Shown here in pieces: positions 1-7,942 of a DNA stretch of 64,000 nucleotides. How positions within the stretch are numbered: the first letter of the stretch is position 1; every line of letters starts with the position of its first letter. A program made the position numbers and the translations under genes. This stretch comes from Prolixibacteraceae bacterium (GTDB taxonomy: Bacteria > Bacteroidota > Bacteroidia > Bacteroidales > Prolixibacteraceae). The notes under the pieces are model-generated. The model saw only the letters and a list, made by a program, of their open reading frames with translations, had not been told where the DNA came from and searched no databases. The stretch lies in NCBI GenBank assembly GCA_019856515.1, contig CP082230.1, positions 2,046,001 through 2,110,000 of the forward strand, written 5' to 3'.

Positions 1-1849
1 TAATCTAAAAAGTAGTTTAGGAACCTCTTTAGATGAATTTACCATTGAATTTTGGTGTAAAAGATATCGAGAGCCTCAACTCGATAAATGGGGACACTAT
101 ATAAAGATTGGTCTATCTGGCGGAAAAGGGTTAGGGATACAAGTACCAAAATTTGGAGGCTTTAACCTTGTTTTTGGAAATGGGGCTGGTCAAAAACCTG
201 TCTACAGACAGGTTAAGAATACGGCGGAGATGAGTGAGTGGACGCATGTTGCATGGGTCTATAAGAATGCACAGTTTCATGCTTACATTAATGGTGAAGC
301 TGTTCCTTGTCATTTCGGTAGGCATGACATACCAACATCTATAGAGCTTGGAGATACTTATGTTGTTGGAGATAAGACGGGAACAAACATGAGGTCTCTA
401 CGTGTATGGAAAAAGGCAAGAACCTCTGATCAAATCCAACAAAACTATAATAAAGAAGTTTCTACAAATAGTAATCTTGTGGTTCACTACACGATGCAAG
501 ATAACGACATGCCATATAATGTTATAGATACAAGTGGAAATCAATTGGATGGAACAATATCAACATCATCTACAACGAAATACGAAAGTGACATAGTTAC
601 CCCTACTACAGGAAAAGGTAACCGTATTGTAGGATATTTACCATACTATAGAATGTCGAATGTATCAGAAGAACAGGTATCATTATTGACAGACGTGGTT
701 ATCTTCTCAGTATTCCCAAATCCAAATACAGGAGAAATTCAGATCTCAAAATACGATAAGAATGGGAAACGAATTTTTAAACATCAGAAAGGTGGCTCTG
801 GTCTAAAGCAAGCAGATATTGAAAGAGTCGTTTCCTATTGTGACACCCATGGAGTTAAAGCACATCTATGTATTGGCGGAGGAGATTATGCCTTGCCATT
901 TAGACGATTGGTTGACAATGGAAATGCTAAAAAATTTGCAGAGAATCTCACCAATTTATGTATTGAATTAGGTCTTGATGGTGTAGATGTTGATTGGGAA
1001 TTCCCAAGTTATAGTGATTTAAACAAGGTTGACCTCTTGTTTCAAACTCTATATAATCATCTAACACCAAACAACTTGTCTCTTTCAGGTGCATTCTCAA
1101 GTTATGAATACTCACAGAAACCTAGTATCTTATCAGCTGTTCGCAACGAACCGTTGTTAGACCTTATTAATGTGATGGGATATGTAAACACAATGGGTGG
1201 AATATACAGAGCTGAGAATGTGTTTGTGAAAAAATACAAACTTCCTAAAGAAAAAGTCATTGCAGGTGTTCCTTTTTATACTTTCCCTAAAGTAAATGTA
1301 ATGACCTACAATAAGATGGTTTCGACTGCTAAAGCTGCAGGTAAAGTAATTACTCCAGAAATGAATTCCATCACACTTAATGGTAAAGTGTATAATTATA
1401 ATGGGGTAAATCTTGTAAAGAAAAAAACTCGCTATTGTAAAAACAAATTAGGAGGAGTAATGATTTGGGAGATTGGACAAGATATGCCTGCAGATAATGA
1501 TTTTTCACTCTTAGCAGCAATAAACCAAGTGATGAACGAAGGGGAAGTAAAAACAAAGAGTGGCGATCTATTCTCAGAAGAGCTGTCAAAAAGAGACAAT
1601 ATAATGGATGCTAATACTGTAATCTATCCTTCAAATATTATTGACCATTTCAATATTCGTTTAGCGGAGCAAGGTCAATATAGAGTTGAAGTCTTCAATG
1701 CGCAAGGAAAACAGGTAGCAAGCAAGAGATACACCTTGTTTAGTAATGATGAACAAAGAGTGCCTCTTATTGTCCCATCTGGAGTATATATTGTGATGAT
1801 ATATGACGACACGAATAAGTTGATCCATAAATCTAAACTAATAAGATAA
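1..1849 (+). CDS. LamG-GH18 chitinase-like enzyme with T9SS sorting domain (5' partial)
   Basis: The gene enters from the left edge; its first complete codon in the window is at position 2. The visible N-terminal part is a LamG/concanavalin-type fold (EFTIEFWCKR, HVAWVYKNAQFHAYINGE, then LRVWKKART) that probably binds glycan. A GH18 barrel follows from about nt 625. Its catalytic signature DGVDVDWE is at about nt 977-1000, with the Glu as general acid. The last 75 or so residues form a T9SS type A sorting domain (YPSNIIDHFNI, GKQVAS, PSGVYIVMIY), so the protein is predicted to be exported and surface attached or released. Family knowledge: GH18 enzymes cleave chitin or other beta-1,4-GlcNAc glycans. 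The substrate is not determined here. The sulfatase 57 bp downstream suggests a sulfated or GlcNAc-containing glycan, which is inference. Confidence 0.88.
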   Translation, partial: NLKSSLGTSLDEFTIEFWCKRYREPQLDKWGHYIKIGLSGGKGLGIQVPKFGGFNLVFGNGAGQKPVYRQVKNTAEMSEWTHVAWVYKNAQFHAYINGEAVPCHFGRHDIPTSIELGDTYVVGDKTGTNMRSLRVWKKARTSDQIQQNYNKEVSTNSNLVVHYTMQDNDMPYNVIDTSGNQLDGTISTSSTTKYESDIVTPTTGKGNRIVGYLPYYRMSNVSEEQVSLLTDVVIFSVFPNPNTGEIQISKYDKNGKRIFKHQKGGSGLKQADIERVVSYCDTHGVKAHLCIGGGDYALPFRRLVDNGNAKKFAENLTNLCIELGLDGVDVDWEFPSYSDLNKVDLLFQTLYNHLTPNNLSLSGAFSSYEYSQKPSILSAVRNEPLLDLINVMGYVNTMGGIYRAENVFVKKYKLPKEKVIAGVPFYTFPKVNVMTYNKMVSTAKAAGKVITPEMNSITLNGKVYNYNGVNLVKKKTRYCKNKLGGVMIWEIGQDMPADNDFSLLAAINQVMNEGEVKTKSGDLFSEELSKRDNIMDANTVIYPSNIIDHFNIRLAEQGQYRVEVFNAQGKQVASKRYTLFSNDEQRVPLIVPSGVYIVMIYDDTNKLIHKSKLIR

Positions 1850-1863
1850 TTATTATAATGCGC

Positions 1864-1889
1864 AAAGAGGGAGAAAAGTCTCCCTCTTT
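1864..1889 (+). terminator. Hairpin terminator after the GH18 gene
   Basis: An 11-bp perfect stem (aaagagggaga / tctccctcttt) encloses a 4-nt loop in the gap between the GH18 stop and the sulfatase start. It is followed by a short T-rich stretch. It may only attenuate read-through into the sulfatase gene. Confidence 0.6.
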
Positions 1890-1906
1890 CATTTATCTCA
1901 ACAACA

Positions 1907-3334
1907 ATGAAAAACACACTCTTTTTGAAATTCGTTATATGTCTGGCCTTTCTTATGGCTGGTCATAATGTGAAAGCACAAAAAAAATCACCCAATGTCG
2001 TAATGATTTTTCTTGATGACAGTGGTTATGGTGATTATGAACATAATGGTAATCCAACAATTAAAACACCAAATCTTTCAACATTAAAAGATAGTGGCAT
2101 AAACTTTACACAGTTCTATGTCCCTACAGCAGCCTGTACTGCATCAAGATATTCACTATTAACTGGACGCTATCCTGGTAGGTCTGGTCTAGGTAGTTGG
2201 GTGATTAATCCAAAAACCAAACAATATATTCACCCCAAAGAGATTACGATAGCTGAGGGACTAAAGTCTATAGGTTATAAAACAGCCATGTTTGGCAAAT
2301 GGCATCTTGGTACTCCTAACAAAGCAAACAATTTCACCCCAGATGCTCTACCTTTAGCACATGGTTTTGACTCATGGATCGGAACAAATGTCTCTCATGA
2401 CTATGAGAACTCAATGTTAATTAAAAGTCAAAAGAATGGCAACAAACCTGCTGTCGGCTATGAGGTTATTAGTGATTCTGTAAGACATCATCAAAAGGTA
2501 GCAGAATCATTAACAGGAATTTGCACAAAAGAGGCAATTAGATTTATTGAGAAAAACCATAAATCACCATTCTTTGCTTATGTCGCATATAATATGCCCC
2601 ACCTTGGGCTTTGGGTAAGCGATAAATTTAAAGGGCACTCTCGAAGAGGTACATTAGGTGATGTTATGGAGGAGTTAGACTTTTCCATAGGCGAAATACT
2701 CAAAACCTTAGAACGTAAACATATTCGTGAAAATACCATTGTGATTATATCCTCTGACAATGGTCCATGGATTAAGTTTGAAACCGAAACTAAATCTAAA
2801 TATGGAGACACAAGACTTCAGGTAGGTTACGCAACACCATTTAGAGATGGCAAAGGTTCAACGTGGGAAGGAGGACATCGTGTGTTAGGTATGATTAGTT
2901 GGCCTGCAAAGATCAAAAAACATCATAATGAGCAAGTACCAGTAAGTACTCTAGATATTTTGCCAACCATATTTTCAATAACAGGTGTACCGTTACCAAA
3001 AGATAGAACAATTGATGGTAGAGACATCACCCCTCTACTGTTTGGGAAGAAATTCGTTAAACCCTTTAATTTCCTATATAACTACACACGAAATAATCCA
3101 TCAGCAATTAGACAAGGGCCTTGGAAGCTTCATATAAGAATAGGATCACAAACGAAAAACAACTATGGTTTTACTGCATCCAAAGATAAACCTTTACTAT
3201 TTCAAGTAGAACAAGATCTTGGTGAACGTATCAATGTCGCCGATAAGAATCCGCTTATCGTTGATAAACTCTTGAATGAATTAGAGAATAAAGAAAGTCA
3301 AATTAAAGAAGAAGGTACTTTCTGGGATAATTAA
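1907..3334 (+). CDS. Secreted type I (S1) sulfatase
   Basis: A 475-residue formylglycine-dependent sulfatase. Residues 1-24 are a signal peptide ending near VKAQ. The metal-binding start PNVVMIFLDDSGYGD follows. The activation motif CTASR at residues 77-81 carries the Cys that an anaerobic or aerobic maturase converts to formylglycine, and LLTGRYPGR follows directly. GKWHLG and SSDNGPW match further conserved sulfatase blocks. The length is normal for the family, and the protein is predicted to be periplasmic. It lies directly downstream of the GH18 gene on the same strand, so the two probably act on one glycan. The exact substrate cannot be read from the sequence. The maturase gene is not in the window. 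Confidence 0.9.
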   Translation: MKNTLFLKFVICLAFLMAGHNVKAQKKSPNVVMIFLDDSGYGDYEHNGNPTIKTPNLSTLKDSGINFTQFYVPTAACTASRYSLLTGRYPGRSGLGSWVINPKTKQYIHPKEITIAEGLKSIGYKTAMFGKWHLGTPNKANNFTPDALPLAHGFDSWIGTNVSHDYENSMLIKSQKNGNKPAVGYEVISDSVRHHQKVAESLTGICTKEAIRFIEKNHKSPFFAYVAYNMPHLGLWVSDKFKGHSRRGTLGDVMEELDFSIGEILKTLERKHIRENTIVIISSDNGPWIKFETETKSKYGDTRLQVGYATPFRDGKGSTWEGGHRVLGMISWPAKIKKHHNEQVPVSTLDILPTIFSITGVPLPKDRTIDGRDITPLLFGKKFVKPFNFLYNYTRNNPSAIRQGPWKLHIRIGSQTKNNYGFTASKDKPLLFQVEQDLGERINVADKNPLIVDKLLNELENKESQIKEEGTFWDN

Positions 3335-3351
3335 TTCCCACTATCACTTTA

Positions 3352-4623
3352 GGGGGGCTCTCATAATTATTTAACTGATATTTAACATATTACATTGTAA
3401 TTCTTATACTAAAAAAGTGATCTTTATAAATATGAACTACAAGAATATCACTAACGATTCATTATTTGATGACGTTTTTAGGCTAGAGAAGCTTCAAGAA
3501 ATGGGAGATCCTTTATATCGTTTAAATCAGGTTATCGATTGGGAGTTATTTCTCCCCATCTTAGAAAAGGTATATGAAAAAGATCGCAAAAGTAATGCTG
3601 GTGCTCCAGCTTACTGTCCTATTATGATGTTTAAGATTTTGATACTACAACGCTATTATAATCTTAGTGATTTTCAAACAGAATATCAGATTATTGATAG
3701 GCATTCATTTAGTCAATTCTTAGGTTTAGTTCGGAGTAGTTCTATACCAGACGAAAAAACAATTTGGCGATTTAGAGAAAGACTTTCAGTTCTAGATTTA
3801 GAAAGAGAACTTTTTGAACAGTTTCATCATGTATTAAATAATGAGGGTTTGCTTGTTTCTGAAGGTAAAATTGTTGATGCTAGTTTTGTGGAAGTTCCAA
3901 GACAAAGAAATAGCAAAAAAGAGAATGAATATATCAAAGAAAACAACTGTGCTCCAAAGGAATGGCATTCAAATAAGAATAAACTTCGTCAGAAAGATGT
4001 AAATGCACGTTGGGCGAAAAAACGTAATGAAAAACATTTTGGCTATAAGAATCATATCAAAATAGACAGTGATAGTAAATTGATTACAGATTATACTTCT
4101 TCAAGTGCTGAAGTTCATGACTCAAAAGCATTAGATTTACTCATTGGAGATGATACAGATCAAGATTGTAAATTCTATGCTGATAGTGCTTATACAGGAG
4201 AACGATGTGATAAGCTTATAGACGAAAGTAAAATGGAGAATAATGTAAATGAGAAAGGAGTAAGAAATAAACCTTTAACTGACCAGCAAAAGGAAAATAA
4301 TAAAGAAAAATCAAAAACAAGAGCAAGAGTTGAGCATGTGTTTGGTTTTATGGAAAATAGTATGGGAAATTTGCAAATGAGGTGTATTGGATTTGAAAGA
4401 TCAAGTACAATTATTGGGCTAATCAACCTCACATACAACTTGTTTAGGTATGAACAAATTATAAGATTAAAGTTAATGGTAAAATAACTGTGTCTACACT
4501 TTAAATAATGAAATGTAATGCACTGATTATCAATAATTAAAAATACACACTATTATATGTGAGGTTTCTCAAATTTACCGAACATATAGGATCAAACAAA
4601 AAAACTAATTTTGAGAGGTTCCC
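3352..4623 (+). mobile_element. Complete IS5-type insertion sequence, 1272 bp, TTTA target duplication
   Basis: The ends are imperfect inverted repeats of about 22 bp. The left end starts at 3352 (ggggggctctcataattat). The right end, read inwards from 4623, is gggaacctctcaaaattag. A 4-bp direct repeat TTTA flanks the element at 3348-3351 and 4624-4627, as expected for a target-site duplication. One intact transposase gene fills the interior. The element sits between the sulfatase gene and the terminator that once served the tRNA-Pro gene, just outside the prophage. The matched ends, the duplication and the open reading frame suggest a recent, possibly still mobile copy. Confidence 0.85.
3432..4487 (+). 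CDS. IS5-family transposase
   Basis: A 351-residue DDE transposase read from the ATG at 3432; an upstream GTG at 3417 is less likely. The N-terminal half has the family pattern DWELFLPILEKVY, GAPAYCPIMMFKILILQRYY and SIPDEKTIWRFRERL. The catalytic triad can be placed at VDASFVEV (first Asp), FYADSAYTGE (second Asp) and RARVEHVFGFM (Glu). GYKNHIKIDSDSKLI is the usual RNase H-fold beta segment. The frame is intact with no internal stop. It is carried by the element at 3352-4623. Confidence 0.93.
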   Translation: MNYKNITNDSLFDDVFRLEKLQEMGDPLYRLNQVIDWELFLPILEKVYEKDRKSNAGAPAYCPIMMFKILILQRYYNLSDFQTEYQIIDRHSFSQFLGLVRSSSIPDEKTIWRFRERLSVLDLERELFEQFHHVLNNEGLLVSEGKIVDASFVEVPRQRNSKKENEYIKENNCAPKEWHSNKNKLRQKDVNARWAKKRNEKHFGYKNHIKIDSDSKLITDYTSSSAEVHDSKALDLLIGDDTDQDCKFYADSAYTGERCDKLIDESKMENNVNEKGVRNKPLTDQQKENNKEKSKTRARVEHVFGFMENSMGNLQMRCIGFERSSTIIGLINLTYNLFRYEQIIRLKLMVK

Positions 4624-4668
4624 TTTAAAACAAAAAGGAATTATAAGAACTCATCTTATAATTCCTTT
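4624..4668 (-). terminator. Original terminator of tRNA-Pro, now cut off from it
   Basis: A perfect 14-bp stem (4634-4647 / 4655-4668) with a 7-nt loop is followed, reading on the minus strand, by a T-rich tail. It lies just beyond the duplicated 3' end of tRNA-Pro, so before prophage insertion it would have terminated that tRNA. It now lies 30 kb from the intact tRNA copy. Confidence 0.7.
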
Positions 4669-4679
4669 ATTTTACTTAT

Positions 4680-4723
4680 GTCGGGATGAGAAGATTCGAA
4701 CTTCCGACCCCACGCCCCCCAGA
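4680..4723. repeat. Left attachment site: 44-bp copy of the 3' part of tRNA-Pro
   Basis: These 44 bp are identical to 35052-35095, which is the 3' part of tRNA-Pro from the anticodon arm through the T arm to the discriminator base. Sequence identity stops at both edges. This is the core repeat produced by site-specific integration into the tRNA gene. Confidence 0.95.
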
Positions 4724-4733
4724 GATGAAGGCG

Positions 4734-4803
4734 TTTGCACTTAAAAAACAGATAACCAAGATACTACTTAGCTACACATTGGAAATTTGCACTATTTTTG
4801 CAC
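4734..4803 (+). promoter_or_regulatory. Putative integrase arm-type sites at the left end
   Basis: The heptamer TTTGCAC occurs at 4734-4740, 4786-4792 and 4797-4803. The last two are exactly 11 bp apart. The same pair with the same 11-bp spacing occurs beside the integrase gene at the other end of the prophage (34927-34944). Lambda-type integrases bind such repeated arm sites, but the assignment here is inference. Confidence 0.55.
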
Positions 4804-4822
4804 GAAATATGGTTTCGCTTAT

Positions 4823-5227
4823 TTAGTATACAATAAAATTAGGCCCCGATTCCTTTAAGATCTTTTTTGCTATAACTTTGATATCCGAAGGCATAGGAAC
4901 ACCTTCTTTGACTTCAAAATTATAGATAATATCAGCATGTGATTTATTATTAAATAACGGACTTATTATGACCTCTGCTTGATTTTCATTAATAACCTTA
5001 ACAGTAATAGGAAGTTTACCTACTATTTTTTTATGGTCACTAGACATCTCTTGAATTATTCGTTTTTCAATATCTGAATCAAATAGTCTTTGTCTATTTA
5101 CTGAAACTTCATTCGTATCTTTAGGAGGCATCAGGCATTGATATTTGATTTTGTTCTTACTACTATAGTGATAAGGAGAAAAAATAAGTCTTAACACGGT
5201 TTCTTCTGATGGAACTATATTAGGCAT
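4823..5227 (-). CDS. Accessory cassette protein C, unknown (134 aa)
   Basis: I chose the ATG at 5227, which overlaps the previous gene's end by 8 nt. A longer reading from 5356 would run through the neighbouring gene. The protein begins MPNIVPSEETVLRLIFSPYH and contains CLMPPKDTNEVSVNRQRLF, a pattern (RL..P.H near the start, then a polar loop and SVNR) that I have seen in small unnamed proteins but cannot tie to a function. There is no signal peptide or membrane segment. It is the last gene of a tightly packed three-gene unit with the TIGR04255-like gene at its head. Its position between the prophage end and the repressor is the usual place for lysogenic-conversion cargo. Confidence 0.7.
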   Translation of the reverse strand: MPNIVPSEETVLRLIFSPYHYSSKNKIKYQCLMPPKDTNEVSVNRQRLFDSDIEKRIIQEMSSDHKKIVGKLPITVKVINENQAEVIISPLFNNKSHADIIYNFEVKEGVPMPSDIKVIAKKILKESGPNFIVY

Positions 5228-5771
5228 TAAAAATATTAATTTTTTCGATAAGTATAGATCTAAGTTCATTATCAAATGATTCTTCAATAGTGAATGATTT
5301 ATCTGAATAACCTTTTTCAAAGTCATCAAAAACAATGTTGATTTCTGACATCCCAATTTCTAGATTAATCTCACCATTCTCAAGCTCCCAGTCGAATCCG
5401 ATTGTTCCGTGCGAAAATGGAGTAATTTCTACCAGATCTAAAGAAGGTAAGCTCTTTATTAAATCAATAGCGTTAGATATAACTTTCGGATTAAATTTAA
5501 CAGCCCCGTATCCATCCCAATTAGATTCAAGTTTTTTGATGTCACTTAATCTATTATAAAGATCAGTCGATTCTTCTTTAAAATTCTCAAGGTATATATT
5601 TGTAATACCTGAAATGTCATTTTCTACAGGTTGAAATATCTCTATCTGGGGCAAACTTATATTTGCATAATCCTTCCATTTTTCTTGATTAGTATCAGCA
5701 GAACATATATTACTGAAACATAATAAACCTGTTAATGTTGTTGTGGTGGTTATTGGAGTGTTTTCGAACAT
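5220..5771 (-). CDS. Accessory cassette protein B, NWDGYGA-motif protein (183 aa)
   Basis: A 183-residue soluble protein. Residues 1-30 are Thr-rich and mildly hydrophobic (TTTTTLTGLLCF) but do not form a convincing signal peptide. The distinctive segment is KKLESNWDGYGAVKFNPKV, followed by a predicted helix and then ITPFSHGTIGFDWELENG. The same NWDGYGA-then-GTIGF/W layout recurs in small uncharacterised bacterial proteins; I know no proven activity. It starts 3 nt after the stop of the TIGR04255-like gene and overlaps the next gene by 8 nt, so the three are almost certainly co-translated. Confidence 0.75.
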   Translation of the reverse strand: MFENTPITTTTTLTGLLCFSNICSADTNQEKWKDYANISLPQIEIFQPVENDISGITNIYLENFKEESTDLYNRLSDIKKLESNWDGYGAVKFNPKVISNAIDLIKSLPSLDLVEITPFSHGTIGFDWELENGEINLEIGMSEINIVFDDFEKGYSDKSFTIEESFDNELRSILIEKINIFNA

Positions 5772-5774
5772 AAT

Positions 5775-6494
5775 TTATAGTGTTTGAAATCTTGCAAATA
5801 GATCATCTGTAATAAGCTTATAAAAGAGTTTCTTCTCTACCTCATGCATTTGATTAAGTAAAGTGGAAACTTTAGAAGGTTCTATATCACTCTGATTAAA
5901 AATATCAATGTCAATTAAAGAACCATTCTTCGATAAGTTTTTACTTTCAAAATTAACTTTATTCGCTAAGCTAAGATTGCAATTAAATCCTTCATATAAG
6001 AAAGTATTTCGATAAAAAGAGTTACTTAAATCGATCTCAAAATCTTTTGTTGAGATTTGCAAACTAAGGTCATCAAAAATATTATACTCAACTGATCTAT
6101 GTTCAATTAAATTAACATAACGCATTCCTATTCTTGTATTTGTCTTAATCATAGGAGTAATTTCTTTGTAGATTAAGTCAAATCTACTTTTTAAATCATC
6201 CCATCCCTTATAAGATCCTATTATATCAAGAATTATGATATCAGAACCTATTTGGACAGAACTGTTATTATTAAAAAGTTTAAATAATGGTTTATACTGA
6301 AGATTTGGATCTTTCCTTCTTACATTTTCTGGAATGTTATTAATTGGTAAAGCTTCAAACTGATTGTAGGTTGATGAAATCACAGGCATTAATTTTCCTA
6401 CGACTTCATTGGCAGTCTTATTATCTATAAGTTCGAATCTTATATCAATAAATACTTGTACAATAGGGCACTTTTCAATTGGCAATTCTTTCAT
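5775..6494 (-). CDS. TIGR04255-family protein, first gene of the accessory cassette
   Basis: A 239-residue protein starting PIEKCPIVQVFIDIRFEL, which fits the N-terminal signature of the sporadically distributed TIGR04255 family (PLVE...IRF). A mid-protein RIGMRYVNLIEH-like block (TRIGMRYVNLIEHR) is also typical. The family's biochemical role is unknown to me, and its patchy distribution in mobile DNA suggests cargo or defence functions (inference). It heads the unit 6494-4823 on the minus strand, transcribed away from the phage repressor. The 338 bp upstream of it are AT-rich and hold no gene. Confidence 0.72.
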   Translation of the reverse strand: MKELPIEKCPIVQVFIDIRFELIDNKTANEVVGKLMPVISSTYNQFEALPINNIPENVRRKDPNLQYKPLFKLFNNNSSVQIGSDIIILDIIGSYKGWDDLKSRFDLIYKEITPMIKTNTRIGMRYVNLIEHRSVEYNIFDDLSLQISTKDFEIDLSNSFYRNTFLYEGFNCNLSLANKVNFESKNLSKNGSLIDIDIFNQSDIEPSKVSTLLNQMHEVEKKLFYKLITDDLFARFQTL

Positions 6495-6832
6495 AATAGT
6501 AAATTCATTAAATCGTAACTATTTTTAGTATCCAAAAAAGTTAGTTTCTTTCAATTAATTAATTAAAAGTATATATTATATCCAATATTTTGAACTAATA
6601 AATTGTTAATTTTAAAAACACTCTTTCTTACATCAAGTTTTTCTTATCCAATTCTCCGTATAAAAACTTTAATAGATATGATTGCGTACCTCATTAGTTT
6701 ACCAACTTTATCATATATATTAAATATCAATATAGCTAGATATATAAACAGATTGTAAGAATCAAAAATGTATTAGTATATTATAAACAAAGTTATTTAG
6801 CCAAGTGTTCGATAATGCAAAACTTTAACATT
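6495..6832. other. AT-rich gap without a gene
   Basis: I see no convincing coding sequence on either strand. It should hold the minus-strand promoter for the three-gene cassette, but no clear TAnnTTTG box could be picked out. Confidence 0.5.
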
Positions 6833-7222
6833 TCATTTTTTCCTTAAAATTGGAACGGAGTGACAGACATAATTTATTTTATCTGAGAAATATTCGCCAA
6901 GTGAATATATTCCATCGATCCCAAGGTTCAAATATCCAAGATCTTCACCTCATAAAGTAACATTCTTAATTGTAGATAGACCATGTTCGTTACCTTCATC
7001 ATGACATTGAATAGTTTGTTCATTGTCATCTAATGATTTAAATTCCTCCATTCTATTTCATCCTAGATGATATCAAACGAAATCTAATACTCTTTATTTT
7101 TTTAATCTGACACTGCAACTTATTGAATTTGGTAAGCACTGACAAAGATTATCATCAATTGAACAATGCATTGTTTCACAATCAACATATACAATCAGCT
7201 CTACAAAGTCATCTAGAAAACC
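6833..7222 (-). pseudogene. Decayed S24/LexA-type repressor remnant
   Basis: Minus-strand fragments in different frames look protein-coding. The fragment 7094-7222 translates to GFLDDFVELIVYVDCETM, matching residues 95-112 of the intact prophage repressor (GYLDDFVAQVTDADCETM) at 11 of 18 positions. A second fragment (6833-7051) starts with an ATG at 7051, reads EEFKSLDDNEQTIQC, and is broken by an in-frame TGA at 6950-6952. It could be the remains of the repressor's C-terminal region. The whole is best read as an eroded second repressor gene, perhaps from an earlier prophage recombination. Confidence 0.5.
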
Positions 7223-7276
7223 TTAATATGCACTCCTTTTGACACACAGAACTTATACATATTACCATCCCTAGAA

Positions 7277-7834
7277 TCAAAATCCAGTATTATCCTGTTT
7301 CTTTTTTGCATTTTCAAATTCTGTATCGACACCACTTATAAAGTTCTCATAGTTATTGATCACTAACATTACCGTATAATTATTAGTTGCAGGAAGAAAT
7401 TTAGGACGAAGCTCTACAGACGTAGTTTTATCAGGATGAATAAGAACAGTTCCATATTTACTATGTTGATCAAACAAAATAGGAATATTCCAATTATCAG
7501 GCTGAAACCACACTTTATATCCTTTATTCACCAAAAATTTAAATGTATTATTTAGGTAAACCTCTCCGCTGGAGCTAGATAATCCAAATGCCGAACCTTT
7601 AGGAACTAAAATAATTCCCTTAAGAAGGTTATTGTATATGTGAAGATTCTGTTTGTACATACGCCAATTTACACCATTCCCTAATTGAATGTTTGTGTAA
7701 TCGGATTTATGCAATTTAAATTCTTTATATGCTGCCTTCTTCGACATGTTATATTCGAATCCTTTATATAAGGACTGTGAATAAGAGAAATACGAACAGA
7801 AGACTACTAAAAGGAGAACAGTTAGTTTTTTCAT
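7277..7834 (-). CDS. Exported protein of unknown function (prophage cargo, 185 aa)
   Basis: Residues 1-19 form a clear signal peptide (MKKLTVLLLVVFCSYFSYSQ, cleavage after YS or SQ). The mature part has no recognisable domain; it contains GVNWRMYKQNLHIYNN, KGYKVWFQPDNWN and LRPKFLPATNNYTVML, suggesting a small beta-rich periplasmic protein. It lies between the decayed repressor and the active repressor, reads in the same direction, and is separated from the active repressor by a strong inverted repeat. It is therefore likely an independent lysogenic-conversion gene expressed from the prophage. A role in altering the envelope, for example superinfection exclusion, is inference. Confidence 0.7.
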   Translation of the reverse strand: MKKLTVLLLVVFCSYFSYSQSLYKGFEYNMSKKAAYKEFKLHKSDYTNIQLGNGVNWRMYKQNLHIYNNLLKGIILVPKGSAFGLSSSSGEVYLNNTFKFLVNKGYKVWFQPDNWNIPILFDQHSKYGTVLIHPDKTTSVELRPKFLPATNNYTVMLVINNYENFISGVDTEFENAKKKQDNTGF

Positions 7835-7887
7835 TAGTATATATTGGTTTAAGTTATTCTATAATCTTATTTTACATTCACTACGTG

Positions 7888-7942
7888 AATTATAAGGCTA
7901 CAACCTTATATTGAGCTATTATAAGGTTGTAGCCTTATAATT
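7888..7942 (-). terminator. Perfect 23-bp inverted repeat at the repressor stop codon
   Basis: The arms 7888-7910 and 7920-7942 are perfect inverted complements around a 9-nt loop, and the right arm ends on the first base of the repressor's stop codon. There is no T-run on either side. It probably stops repressor transcription or stabilises the mRNA 3' end. A smaller palindrome (attcac-tac-gtgaat, 7876-7890) overlaps its distal end. Confidence 0.6.

Noticed and set aside
4680..4723. A second tRNA-Pro gene
   Set aside because: Only the 3' part is present; the D arm and 5' acceptor strand are missing, so it is the attachment-site copy.
4559..4744. Plus-strand 61-codon frame across the IS end, hairpin and tRNA fragment
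   Set aside because: It spans the IS right end, a terminator and the tRNA-derived repeat, so it is a by-product of non-coding sequence.
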